Assembly (NCBI GenBank): GCA_029204225.1
Contig: CM055098.1
Span: 24,988,973 to 25,052,972 of the forward strand
Source: Diphasiastrum complanatum
Taxonomy: Eukaryota; Streptophyta; Lycopodiopsida; Lycopodiales; Lycopodiaceae
Direction: 5' to 3'
DNA: 64,000 bases
Shown: piece by piece, positions 34,301-47,187 of the stretch
Layout of the letters: every line of letters starts with the position of its first letter
Position numbering within the stretch: the first letter of the stretch is position 1
Program-made: the position numbers and the translations under genes
The notes under the pieces: model-generated
What the model saw: only the letters and a program-made list of their open reading frames with translations
The model's database searches: none
Told to the model about the DNA's origin: nothing

Positions 34301-34503
34301 TTTGGTAACTCGTAATTGGGGGACCCTATTGTTACATCTTCCACTATTATTGTCATGAAATGGCTTGTATTCTTGGATTGCATACACAAGTAGATGTATC
34401 ATGATTGTTGGTGTTGCAAAAGATGCAAAACCTTTAGGCTATCTGTCTATTTTGTGGACATTCGTTCACCATGTGATTTTGTTGGCATGTGGGACACCAA
34501 ACT
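31371..34503 (-). pseudogene. Ty3/gypsy element, gag to integrase, copy 3 (internally deleted)
   Basis: Reading leftwards from 34503: zinc knuckles CPTCQQNHMVNEC and CIFCNTNNHDTSTC, then from 34205 CYGCGENHHIVEC and CRECGHGHCYKDC; three of the four have CX2CX3HX4C spacing. The aspartic protease follows (33428-32964: IVIDGGSGVNIMSSHIYREW ... YRLLLG). The RT 5' two thirds are deleted, and sequence resumes at the FLDDL box and WxTHGIVLGHIISQYGIA with the frameshift shared by all copies. A further deletion at about 32585 removes the RT connection. RNase H is broken. Integrase frames at 32229-31975, 31881-31603 and 31559-31371 match copy 1. This is the only locus where gypsy gag and protease are still attached. 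The left end is fused to the copia LTR. Confidence 0.88.
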
Positions 34504-35046
34504 AGCATGGAAGGTAAAGACCTCTCTCATCTTGAAGGGAAAAGCTTATGGCCCTGGGTGGACGGCACCGAAGAGATGCCTACAACCACTGGCAGAGAGC
34601 TACGAGAGTGGAGAGAAAGGAACGACAAGGCAGTAGCTGTCTTATCCTCCTCCATCGAAGATAGCCTAACGCTAGACCTTGCCACACTCTCTAACGCAAG
34701 AGAGATGTGGGATGCATTACTGACTAGGTTCCAGACAAAATCACACAGCCAGATAATGCTTCTCGAAGACCAACTGACCAACCTATGATAGGATGACAAA
34801 GACCTCACATCCTTTATTAGAAAGATGAAGGATCTATTCCTTATGTTACACAGCGCTAGAGTAGACAATGCAGTCTCAGTAGAGAAGCAACTCACCTACT
34901 TGCTAGGAGCTTTACCAAGATCCTTCCAGACTAGCCGAATGTTGCTAGCCAAAGATCCACAAATGACTCTAAAAAATACGGTAATTGAGATTAGAGAAGA
35001 AGTCGAAGCTCGTGAGCACCTTGATCACAAGGACACCTCTAATTAG
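34500..35046 (+). pseudogene. Ty1/copia gag fragment, plus strand
   Basis: One frame with two adjacent stops (about 34786-34791) reads through a UBN2-type Gag: WPWVDGTEEMP, WRERNDKAVAVLSSSIEDSL, AREMWDALLTRFQTKSHSQI, then FIRKMKDLFLMLHSARVDNA and LGALPRSFQTSRMLLAKDP. It starts exactly where minus-strand gypsy gag ends, a head-on junction. No zinc knuckle or polymerase follows; the element is cut before the CT microsatellite. Confidence 0.8.
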
Positions 35047-35059
35047 GTTATAGTGGGCT

Positions 35060-37202
<2,143 letters not shown>

Positions 37203-37214
37203 GCTCTGATACCA
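37203..37214 (-). promoter_or_regulatory. Primer-binding site, minus orientation
   Basis: GCTCTGATACCA on plus, the complement of the initiator-Met PBS, followed at once by an LTR-like start (TGCGAAAAAATCACACATGT). Confidence 0.8.
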
Positions 37215-37471
37215 TGCGAAAAAATCACACATGTGGGAATGCCCTAATGTGTGAAATTGATCTCCTAAGCTTGGCTCATGCACTACAGATCACCAACTGA
37301 TTGAAATCCAAGATCAATGACAAGATCTAAGGCAAAAAGACCATTCTACATGCATTCATTCATTACCAAAAGGTGTTTCAAACGTGTGAAAGACTTCATG
37401 AAATAAACTAAGTCCCAACAAGCTCCTTTCCTCAAGTAGAGAGAGAAAATATCACTTTTGGGCTAATCTAG
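37215..37471 (-). repeat. LTR fragment, minus orientation
   Basis: Begins at the PBS at 37203 and runs until sequence shared with the inverted LTR at 50850-51133 begins near 37472. It contains palindromic CACATGTG and CACACGTGTG-like words common to the other copia LTRs here. Truncated by, or recombined with, the plus-oriented LTR on its right. Confidence 0.55.
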
Positions 37472-38387
37472 AGAGATAAGAGTTAAAATAGCAATGATCG
37501 ACTTATACAATGCTTTCTTATTTCGACAACCCCACGTGTGCTCAGTTCTAGAATTATTGGGTCATCTTTCTTTTATGAGCCCTTTGAGTGCTTTTAAGCA
37601 ACTTTATCTTTGTACATACTAATTAGTGGAATATGTGAAAGATTCAACTAGTTTCATCACATTTTGCAATATTTTCATGTTTGGCATATTGAGGCCAAAA
37701 CTTGTTTTAGACTTAGAGGTTGACTTTTCAAAGTTCATTAGTCTAAATTTCATTTGAATAAACACTTTTTGAAAGTGTGGGAAAGATAGAATGCGAGTTT
37801 GAGCAGATTCAGTTTGAATAAGTTGGGTACATTGAATCTAGACCCAAAATTGGTAGGGTTAGCATTTTGGTGGGAAAGCCAAGTGGCCAAATAGGGTTTG
37901 GACCTGCTATAAAAGGATGTAACTCATGGAGAGAATCATCTTCTCTCTTCCCTATCTCATTTCATGCTTATACATGGTTCTCTTGGGTTCTACTATCCAT
38001 TGGTGCACTATCTTGGTGATTGCTTGCAATTCTATGTGTAGAATGATCTATATTTGCTATTTTTGGATCCACACGTGTGAAATATAGTAGCTTGCTGGTT
38101 TTGTATGGACAGCAACAGTACATAATCATTTCATTCAAGTTTGATCAAGTTCTATTAGTGTTTGCATCCCAAATTGTGTGTAGATGCTGATTTTTTTACA
38201 TTGGTGAAATTGGTAGTGTATTTCTCTTTCTAACCAAAGATCATTCAAGTAGATTGGATCTTAAGGATCTGAAATCTTTCACAGAATATACAGTTTGTGG
38301 AGAGCAATTCTGTTGTCTTGTCTTGTTGCACTTGATGTTGTGTTGTGGTGATTGATCTGGTTGGGTGTTTAAACTGTTTTTTTAACT
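37472..38387 (+). repeat. Copia LTR, plus orientation (5' LTR)
   Basis: Ends directly before the PBS at 38388. Two stretches (GAGTTAAAATAGCAATGATC to about 37625, and TACAGTTTGTGGAGAGCAAT to 38385) match the inverted LTR at 50850-51133, which lacks the middle about 640 bp. It contains ACTATAAAAGG-like sequence (GCTATAAAAGGATG near 37906) that could be the LTR TATA box. Confidence 0.75.
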
Positions 38388-38399
38388 TGGTATCAGAGC
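38388..38399 (+). promoter_or_regulatory. Primer-binding site, plus orientation
   Basis: TGGTATCAGAGC immediately after the LTR. It primes minus-strand synthesis by initiator-Met tRNA and marks the copia at 39658-42177 as plus-strand. Confidence 0.92.
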
Positions 38400-39657
38400 C
38401 CTTGGTGGCTACAATCACCGGACAAGAATGGAGAGCTACGAATTCATGACGGTTTGTTGGCTAGGAAGCACAAAACTGAGTTTGTGGAGATTCGTGGATT
38501 AGCTCAAAACTGTAAGAAGATTCAGTGGCAGGGGATTGTTGGCTGAATCAAAGGGCAAGCAAAGATTGAAGCTGGAAATTCTTCTGAAGGGTTGCTTGGC
38601 ATTTGTGATTGGTTTGAATCCAATCGCACACCGTTTGAAGAGCGGTTTGGACCAGAATATTGTTTGTTGTAGGACAACTTTAGAGGGATAGTAGCTGCTC
38701 AGTTAAACTCTCAAGAAGTTCAGATAAAGCCCAAAAATATCTTCTTCTTTGATAGCTAGGATTTCAAGAAGGGAAAAAGCATTTCTCTCTCAATACAAAT
38801 CCGTTTTTGAAGCTATGAAAAGCCAGGAGTGGGTGCCCTGCTACTGTTGTGGATGTGTGGAGAGGCCCGTGGGCGGCCGTGGATCAGCCAGTAAGTTGGA
38901 GTGAAGCAAACACAACTTTCATAGCTTGAATGTAAAGGCTTGGGGCTGCCATCGCTGAAAGAGAAGGAGGAGGGAGGCACACAACTCGCGCGCAAGGAAT
39001 CTGAGAGTGGCTGTAGCGGCTAAAGATGTCTAGCGCGTGGAGGAGTGGGCTTTAATGCCCAGATGTTGTTTTGAACCATCATATGAGCCTCAATTAGATC
39101 AATGGCCAAGATGAAGTTCTTAGGGAGAAACGTGGGCCACAGGATGAAGGATCACCCTTAGATGGCCTTTGAAAGGGTCCTGAAGAGGTGAAAGGCAAAA
39201 TAGGCCTTCTTTTCATTAAAAATTTTCAAACTGAAAAAATTGTTGGGTCCCAAGTTTTGTGAAAGGTGAAGCTTCTTCAAACTGAAGAAACAGTTCAAAA
39301 ATCCAAATTGCCCTTATTTTCACCTCCTTTAGCCTATTTTGGCCAAACGAAAGGCGATAGCCTCCAAATGAAGGACACCCTGATTGTACCTGCAAATAGG
39401 TATGCCAAAATAAAGTGGTTGTCACGGAGAAAGTGTTTGGAGCGTGCCAGAAGTGATTTCACCATTCCACTAGGCAGGTAGCTGGGAGTTGGTGACGAGA
39501 AGCATTTCGGAAAGCGACGCCAGTTTGGCTTTCAATTTGGCAAAAGAGCGGCGGGTGGCCTGGTAAGCCGAAAATTGAAAGTCATTATTTTTTATTTTTG
39601 ACATCACGGTTGGCTTCGGCATACACTTTATAGCCTACAGGTGGAGTTTCAAGCAGT
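38400..39657 (+). other. Copia leader (PBS to gag)
   Basis: A 1.26 kb non-coding stretch between PBS and gag, more GC-rich in its middle (38820-39060), with no supported frame. Long leaders are common in plant copia elements. Confidence 0.6.
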
Positions 39658-42075
39658 TTGGAAATGACAAACATCAATGAGGCAACTTTGGGCGATGCAA
39701 GCAAACTTGATGGGGCTTCTAGCTACAACATCTGGAAATTCAAAATGAAGAGCATTTTGACGAAGAAAGAGTTATGGGATATTGTGGCAGGTATTGAAGT
39801 CCGGCCAAATACCACTCCAGGTGACATGAGGGCCTTTGATAAAAAGACGTAGAGAGCATTGTCCTTGATCAATCTTTCAGTGAAAGACCATGTGATTACT
39901 CATATAAGTGATGCCATGACGGCTAGGTGAGCTTGGAAAGCTCTCAGAATGCAATTTCAAACTTGCAATCTAGCTCGGGCCATGTTCTTGAAGTTGAGAT
40001 TGAACGCAATAAGGATGGAAGAAAGTGAATCAGTGGGATCTTTCTTCACCAGGATAAAGGAGCTGAGAGATCAACTTGTGGCAATTGGAGAACCAATTAG
40101 GGACATTGAATTGGTACATACCACAATGAGCAGTGTCTCAGAAGGGCTACATATGTTTGTAAGTGGCATTGCTTCAAAAGAGAGATTGCCTACTTTTGAA
40201 GACTTCCACGGAATCATGTTGCAGGAAGAGCAGCGTCGCGAAGTGGTGAAGTCAAGGCCAACTCCACAGGAGGATCAAGCCTTGCTTGCTAAAGGCAAGC
40301 AGAAAGGACGGAAAAGGATTCCCAAGAAATCCAAGGATGATGATGACGAGGGAGAGTCGTCATCAAAAGGGAAAAAGAAGAGGAAAGGCAAATGTTGCTA
40401 TTGCCACAAACCGGGTCATTGGGCACGCGAGTGTTACAAAAAGAAAGCGGACATAAAGGCGGGAAAAGTGACTCAACAAGGCAACATTGCCGAAGATGAT
40501 GGAGAAGATGACGAGACAAGTGTCTTCTCATCGGCATTGGCATTCCAGGTTGATGATGGTGCCAGATGGTTCATAGATTCAGGCACCACAAAGGCATATG
40601 ACCAGGAAACGTGATTGGTTTGAGAAATTCTCACCAATCCATGATGGGGATAAGGTCACTCAAGCCATTGGGGAGGAATGCCAAATACAGGGTGTGGGCA
40701 ATGTACTTGTGCAGTTTCCTGATGGTAAAATCAAGAATATACCTAATGTGTTTTATGTTCATATACTCAAAAAGAGTTTGCTTTCTGTTGGAGTAATGGC
40801 AAATCAACATCTTAAGGTTGAATTTTTCAATAAAGAATGCCTTATGAGGGATATGAACCACAACCATAAAGTGGTGGCGAAAGGTTATAGAGATAGTAAT
40901 TGTGGCCTTTATAAATTGGATGCTGCAAAACCAGGAGAATATGGTTTGGCTATCTCAACAACATCTCAATCTGAGTCGTGGTATAGAAGACTTGGTCATT
41001 TGAACTATGGGAGCTTGAGATGATGGTGAAGCTGAAGATGGTAATAGGGTTACCGGCATTACAAGATCATCATCATGCAATATGTGAAGGATGCGTCATG
41101 GGAAAGCATCACAGGGAGACATTCAAGAAAGGTGGAGCTACAAGAGCTAAGAAACCGCTGGAACTTATTCACAGTGACTTGTGCGGCCCAATGAAGACCA
41201 TGTCGTTGGGGAAAGCATATTATTTTATGACTTTCATAGATGATTACTCTAGGAGGACATGGATTTATTTCTTGAAGAAGAAATTTGACGCTTTTGCTCA
41301 CTTCAAGGAGTTCAAGACTTTGGTAGAGAACCAACTGGATGCACGCATTAAAGTGCTAAGATCTGATAGAGGGGGCGACTACAAATTTGATGATTTTGAG
41401 GACTTTTGCAAGGAACACGGCATCAAAAGACAATTCACACAGTCACACATGCCGCATAGTAATGGTGTAGCTGAAAGGAAAAACATGACTATTATGGAGA
41501 GTGCACGCTCCATGATGAAGCAAATGGGCTTGACTGATTCACTTTGGTCGGAAGCGTGCAGTGCGACAACGTTCTTGCAAAACAAGAGCCCTACAATTGC
41601 GGTTCCAAATGTGACTCCCGAAGAAGCATTTACAAGAATAAAGCCAAAAATCGACAAGTTTCGTGTCATTGGATGTAAGGCCTATGTACATGTGCCAAAG
41701 GAAGAACGAAATAAACTTGATGCCAAAGCAATCAAGTGAATCTTTGTCGATTATGACGAGAGGACGAAGGCATACAGGTGTTTTGATCCTGTAATGAACA
41801 AGATTCACATTAGCAAAGATGTGATCTTTGATGAAATGCATAGGTATGAAGATGAAGACCAGGCAAGTGGTGAAAGCATCAAAAGACTTCCCACAATTTT
41901 GAAAGAAGAAGATGAAGAAGATGCTCCACAAGATGATGCACATGAAGATGAGAGTCGAGAGGGCAAGTATGAAAGGACACCACCTATTCAAGAGCCTAGG
42001 GGAAGGTACTTGACAATAGGAGCAATAAAGGAGAAATCGGTTGGAAGTAAGAGACATTACTTGGACACTCCTTGG

Positions 42076-42110
42076 GATACATACTCTCCACGTAGTGGAG
42101 AGTATGTATC
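42076..42110. repeat. 35 bp near-perfect palindrome (16 bp arms, 3 bp spacer)
   Basis: Arms GATACATACTCTCCAC and GTGGAGAGTATGTATC around GTA, with no mismatch. It sits at the point where copia coding sequence breaks off. Confidence 0.95.
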
Positions 42111-42161
42111 TATTGATGAATTCAATGCAATTTTTCTATTGATGAATTCAATGCAATTTTT
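42110..42161. repeat. 26 bp tandem duplication
   Basis: Two perfect copies, 42110-42135 and 42136-42161, each beginning CTATTGATGAATTCAATGCA. They directly abut the palindrome and end the copia frame. Confidence 0.95.
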
Positions 42162-42654
42162 CTATTTTAGCACATGATTTGCATGCTAGAATGCATAATA
42201 GAAAGTAATGGAAAGTAATAGAAACCACAATATAATGCATCAATAGATAACACATTAAGCTATCAACTAAATATCAAATGAATCAAAATAAGTGTGAATT
42301 TGCCTTTACTATTGTATCTCCATTGTTTTGCAATCTTTACTTTTCCTTTTGCATGCACTTGATCTTTCAATCCTTTGCAATGAAAGCTCTTTTTTCATTT
42401 TTCATATCCAAGCCTACATCACAAACAAAAAAGATCTTAAAACTTATGATCACAAAACACATACTATTAACATCCATCAATGAACTAAAAATCCTAAACA
42501 CTATCAATCTTCTCACTCGCATTCATCCCCATCTCATCCTCACTCCCATCTATACTCTCTTTTTCTCTCTCTCACACAACAGAAAAAAGAAAGTCGATCT
42601 CTAGTTTAGGAGCGAACCACATTTTGGTTCGCGCCAAATGTTTTTTTTTTGTCA

Positions 42655-42870
42655 AAAAAATTTGCGTGTATTATTTACGCGTGGATAATCCATGCAAAAT
42701 TGTGTCGATACCGCATGGATATAAAAAATATTTTATCCACAAGGTATCCATGGCCCCAGCTCTCTGAATTTCACGTGGATAAAAAAAAATTTGTGTGGAT
42801 TATCCACGTGAAAGCTGAGCCTTTTTTTTTAAATTATACTATGGCGTGAATTATCCACGTGAAATTAAAT
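42655..42870. repeat. Hairpin-rich TTATCCACG repeat cluster
   Basis: About 215 bp with at least six copies of TTATCCACG(T/C)G or its complement in both directions. The clearest hairpin has perfect 13 bp arms (TTCACGTGGATAA at 42770 and TTATCCACGTGAA at 42800), and a third arm copy is at 42851. It lies between the copia end and the gypsy start. It could be a small palindromic MITE-like element. Confidence 0.7.
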
Positions 42871-42996
42871 TTTCCATTTCAAACGATATACTTTGGATGA
42901 TGTTGTGATTATGTTACCCAAGGCTCATCATGAACTAGAAGAGCAAGTACTAGAAACAAAGGATGTTACGATGGACCATCAGCTAGGACTCAGCCA

Positions 42997-44384
42997 ATGA
43001 ATCTTGCTGCACTAGGAGAGCTAGAAAAAATTGTTCCCGAACAATTTCAAGCGTTAATGAAGTTATTGATCAGATATCAAGACTATTTTGCTTGGATATA
43101 CAAGGATCTCAAAGGAATTCCTACCTCGGTTATTGAGCATACAATACCCTTGATGCTTGATGCTATTCCAAAAGTCACAAGATTTTATTGCTGTTATCCA
43201 GACGTTATGGATCTTATAAAGAAAGAGCTACAGAGACTACTTGAAGACGACTTTATTTATGAAATCGAACATACGAAATGAGTTTCTCCAATTGTTGTCA
43301 TTCCTAAGAAGAATGAGGATTTGAACAAAGTGACACGAAAGGATCACTTCCCGTTACCCTTTATTGAAAGCATATGCATATAGTTGTTGGATGGATTTGG
43401 TGGTTACAACCAAGTTAAAATTGCACCTACGGATCGTCACAAAACAACTTTTGAAATAGATAGGGAACTTATGCTTATAAAGTTATGTCGTTTGGACTTT
43501 GTAATGCACCTAGTTCATTTCAAAGAGCGATGTTGTTTGCCTTCAAGTACTGCTTGCAAAAATTTCTTGAAATCTATTTGGATGATCTCGAAGTCCATAA
43601 TGTCAATACAGACCATTTGGATCATTTGGAAAAAGTATTTGAATGTTGTCACAAATACCAAATCTCCTTAAATCCAGAAAAGTGTCAAATTTGGGTCACT
43701 CATGGAGTTGTCCTTGGACATGTGATATCAAGACATGGCGTTGCTGTGGATTACTCCAAAATCAAAGTCATTGTGGAGTTACCACCGCCAGGAATAATTC
43801 GAAGAGTCTATGTTTTTATGGGTCATGCAAAATACTATCAGATATTTATTTTATTCTTTGTGGATCTAGAAAGACCTACTATTATACCAATTTGGATAGT
43901 AGAGGCATTGGAAGAATTCGAAAAATTAAAGAAAGCTTTAGCTTCTCCACCAATACTACGAGCTCCAATTTGGACAATTGAGTTTTGTGTTCATACTGAT
44001 GCATCAAAATATGCCATTGGATAAATACAAGAAGGATTATCCTATTAGGTTTGCAAGTCGACAACTTACAGATCCTGAGAAAAACTATTCGACAACCGAA
44101 CACAAGAGAAGTTTTGACATTATCTATTGGCAACACATTTTGCATTTCATACTGATCATTAGCCGTTACTTTATTTGGTGAACAAGACATGTAACACAGG
44201 GCGTATTGCAAGATGGCTACTTTTATTGACCGAATTTGATTTTCTCGTTGTGGTTAGAAAGGGTAAGCAACATTATCTGGCTGTCCATGTGTCAAGGACT
44301 GAATCAGCACCAGTTAATACTGAAGTGGATGACAAATACGAGATGCTGCATTGTTTTATGTTGAAGAAGTACTTGAGTGGGTAG
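42997..44384 (+). pseudogene. Ty3/gypsy reverse transcriptase-RNase H, plus strand
   Basis: Starts within the RT N-terminal region (FAWIYKDLKGIPTSVIEHTI, ELQRLLEDDFIYEIEHTK then a stop), continues SPIVVIPKKNEDLNKV and GYNQVKIAPTDRHKTTFEI, then after a frameshift MSFGLCNAPSSFQRAM and the catalytic box EIYLDDLEVH, NPEKCQIWVTHGVVLGHVIS, the thumb, and RNase H start HTDASKYAIG with a stop. Later pieces show RKGKQHYLAVHVSRTES. It is related to the minus-strand gypsy at 16.8-18.5 kb, but its KCQIWVTHG region is intact, so it lacks the frameshift those copies share. Gag, protease and integrase core are absent. Confidence 0.9.
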
Positions 44385-44643
44385 CGGATATTGTTGCATA
44401 TCTGATGCTAGGCCAACCTAATGATTCTTTGACAACAATACAAAAGAGACAATTGATTTTTAAGGCACAACCTTATCAATTGATATGGAGTTCGAGCAAA
44501 CTACCTCTCAATCTATAATCTTGTCTAAATTTCATTCAACTTCCGACTCCTATTAATACTAAAACTATACTTGATGTTCTTGTATAATTTAAATATTGTC
44601 GATATTGATATTTTTTTTAATGATATAGAAGAAGTTTTTCTAT

Positions 44644-44904
44644 GTGAGAGAAGATGAAATCTTCTCTACTTTTTCCAAAGAATTGGTACCATGTTTTGAT
44701 ATTATTGATTATGGGTATAATGATCTCAAAAGTGTGATAGATTTTGTTAAAGACGACAATTGGAAATCTAGCAAGGAGTCATTGAAGTCCATAATGAAAA
44801 AATCGAAAGCTTATGCTAAAACCTTGTCAAATGAAAAAGAATTTTTGGAGTTTCAAAAAAAGTATCCTCCAAGAATTCAATATAATCCCTCGAGGAATGA
44901 ATAA
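44644..44904 (+). CDS. Small Lys/Glu-rich hypothetical ORF
   Basis: An 86-codon frame with a charged C-terminal half (KKSKAYAKTLSNEKEFLEFQ) and a possible helix before it (DLKSVIDFVKDDNWKSSKES). It directly follows an AT-rich stretch after the gypsy remnant. No family recognised. It may be an exon or chance. Confidence 0.25.
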   Translation: MREDEIFSTFSKELVPCFDIIDYGYNDLKSVIDFVKDDNWKSSKESLKSIMKKSKAYAKTLSNEKEFLEFQKKYPPRIQYNPSRNE

Positions 44905-45189
44905 GCTATTGGAGGACATAGCATTAATAGACAAAATGTTGTGGAATTCGATGATTATGATCTGGTAAGTTGAGATTACATTGGTTGATTATTTTAATAT
45001 TGTATTATTTTCTTTCAATCTGAAAATTAAAAGTTTGAGATTGTATTATTTGCTCTCAATTAAAACATATCACCCTTACTTGTTTACATAATGCTATCCA
45101 AATAGATTCCTTTGCTATGAGATGTGGAGGCCTGTTATTGGGTGAAATGATGATCACTTGTCCATTATTTGAAAAATTTTGTACATAAT

Positions 45190-45450
45190 GAGGTTTGTAT
45201 ATATGATGGATCTTATAATCCATATGTTGCCACTATCGTAATGGTGATTAGGGCATTGTCTGTTTGTTTGGGAGGCCATAATTATTCCAAAGGAACATAC
45301 AAAATAGTTTTTGTTTAGAGGGATGCAACCATTAAAATATTGGGTTATGTTCCCAAAGACACCACAAAAAGATTGTATACAAGGGCCTTTTATTCGAGAT
45401 ATAGATTCGAGCCAAAAAAATATAGAATTTTTGGATCCATATAAAAAGAG
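45190..45450 (+). pseudogene. Coding-like remnant, unknown
   Basis: One frame, broken by a single TAG near 45317, reads YDGSYNPYVATIVMVIRALS, GGHNYSKGTYKIVFV and, after the stop, ATIKILGYVPKDTTKRLYTR and FEPKKYRIFG. Amino-acid make-up is protein-like. Probably a decayed exon. Family not recognised. Confidence 0.3.
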
Positions 45451-45994
45451 ATTACTCCTTCATGACGATACCATCTAGCTCAATCTTTGAGAGCATGAGA
45501 AATCATTGGGTTGGACTTACACACGTAGGGTGCCAAAATCTCTCTCACTTATTAACTAGGGTTAGGGTTGCCTCGATATCCGCAAACCCTCCAACAGTAT
45601 CCCCAACCAAAACTGGTGGCGGTCCCAAGACACCTCGTGAGATTTACTCACTTTGGCCTCACATTGTACTTTGATTAGGTGGTACCGCACCATCTCCATG
45701 AACTCCAAGCGGGCATTTGCACCGGCCAACCACTTTGACGTAGTCCATGCGGTAAAGCGAGATTCCCATGAGCCACCTAGCATCGCAACATGATAGTACA
45801 ACCTTGCTATTGGTAGTTGATCTTGGACGCTGTCGATGCCATCGATTTATTAGGATCGAAAGCCAAAGTAGGAAGGCAATCATCCCATCGTGTAGGGACC
45901 AACTCCATAATTGTCAAGTCTTTTGCAAACAACGCGGATCATTAGGGGAGTTTTGAGCTCCAAAAAGACCCTTTAATAATTCGTGCAAGATGTA
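45451..45994. other. Unassigned, moderately GC-rich
   Basis: No gene supported. A GGGTTAGGGTT string at about 45560 is too short to be telomeric. Frames on both strands are shadows of each other. Confidence 0.4.
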
Positions 45995-46310
45995 GTTTTA
46001 GTATTAAAATACTATAACACTAATACTTTTGACTTGCCATAACTTTTTAATCGTAGCTCAAAAGTATGTCATCAAACATATCATTGGAAAGCTCTTGTCG
46101 AGCGCTTTCCAATGCACCAAACTGGCTAAATTCGGACTTACCACTAAAAAGTTATGCCATTTTTAATGTGGAATCAAAATGTGGGCTCAAAAAGTTACGT
46201 TATGTAGATTTCAAATTTGAGTGTTTTGATTGGTCCGTGTGTAAAAAAAAATTGAAAAAAAAATAATAAGAATCTTTACATAGAGTATTTTTTGGATTTA
46301 GAACTCCTCT
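45995..46310. repeat. Hairpin-family repeat, best copy
   Basis: Contains GACTTGCCATAACTTTTTAA, the hairpin ATTGGAAAGC-loop-GCTTTCCAAT (46083-46092 and 46104-46113, perfect 10 bp stem, 11 nt loop), GGACTTACCACTAAAAAGTT and CAAATTTGAGTGTTTTGATT. Parts recur at 18480, 29632, 61710 and 61895. Confidence 0.85.
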
Positions 46311-46859
46311 AATGTGCCTAACTGTCGGATCCGTGAGAACATATATTCCTATTGATAAGCCTATAAGGCATGGCGGAAATCAATTGAATTTGCCCAATTG
46401 TAATGTTGGTAGATTATGGACCAATTTGGGGGTGGTACACACAAATCTTTCCATTTGTACTAGTTTCACTACTCAGTTTTGGACAAAAATTTGCAGGCAT
46501 GTTCAATACTAAAAAAATAGATTATAAAAATCTTGATGAAGGTCTCAGAGAGTCTAAACTGAACCAGCGAAGGTTCATCATTCGCCAAAGACCATCATTC
46601 GCCTAGGTACTGTAATAAATGCAAATTTTAAAGATCTGAACCTATGTCCAACCTAATTTTGGCAGTCTGAATTCGTCTGTTAGGTCGACGAATCTTGACG
46701 AAGGTTTTTAAGACTGTATGTACAAAATATGATCCAAAAAATGACTTTTTAAGTCATTTTTCATCAAAAATTATCTTCAAAAAAATACTTTCCTTCAACT
46801 TTTTTTGCTCTGATGACTTTTTTGACTTTTGCTCATCATTTTTTTTTCTCTCTTTTTTC

Positions 46860-47187
46860 TGACGACGTGCTTGTTGACAAACATCAGATGACTAAATATA
46901 ATTTTCTGTATCTTTATGAAGTGTAGGCCACCAACACCCTGATTGTAAAAGTTTGCGAACAGTGATATTTATTGAAAAATATTCTCTGCCCATGCCATCA
47001 TGTGAAAACATGATTAGTTTAGGTACTTCATGTGACAAGACACGTCTTCTTAAAATATTATCTATAGATGCTTCAACCTCAACACCTATATCAATATGTA
47101 GATCGATTGGGGTAGATGCAAAAGTTTTAGTTACGAGAATAGATAATCAAACATCATACTCATCTTTTGGTTTTTCGATAGAAATAT
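46860..47187 (-). pseudogene. Ty3/gypsy integrase zinc-finger fragment
   Basis: The minus strand reads a piece of the HHCC region and its upstream arm: TFASTPIDLHIDIGVEVEAS, then LSHEVPKLIMFSHDGMGREY, LLQSGCWWPTLHKDTENYI, a stop, and SSDVCQQAR. It matches the GFWWPTLHRD ... CDVCQRA block of the other gypsy copies but is more diverged, so it is a different, older element. Confidence 0.75.

Larger units (their letters stand above)
39658..42177 (+). pseudogene. Ty1/copia gag-protease-integrase
   Basis: Gag starts at 39658 with LDGASSYNIWKFKMKSIL and is interrupted by two stops (39850, about 39928). It continues to the basic region and the CCHC knuckle CCYCHKPGHWAREC. The protease site FIDSGTT is followed at once by a one-base insertion, and the frame resumes as MTRKRDWFEKFSPIHDGD ... 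NVFYVHILKKSLLSVG. Integrase follows after another frameshift near 41020: WYRRLGHLNYGS, HHHAICEGCVMGKHH, core Asp in FIDDYSRRTW, core Asp in LRSDRGGDY, Glu in SNGVAERKNM, then an in-frame TGA near 41737 and VDYDERTKAYRCFDP. An acidic linker runs to 42177, where coding ends without RT. The RT-RNase H of the same family may be the inverted piece at 51195-52940. Confidence 0.92.

Noticed and set aside
34527-34895. 122-codon minus frame
   Set aside because: Antisense of a clear plus-strand copia Gag.
37906-37920. LTR TATA box as a separate promoter call
   Set aside because: Plausible (CTATAAAAGG) but start site and LTR limits are unclear; noted only within the LTR entry.
41539-42057. 172-codon minus frame
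   Set aside because: Antisense shadow of copia integrase and its acidic linker.
45555-45570. Telomere-like GGGTTAGGGTT
   Set aside because: Less than two TTTAGGG-type units, isolated; chance.
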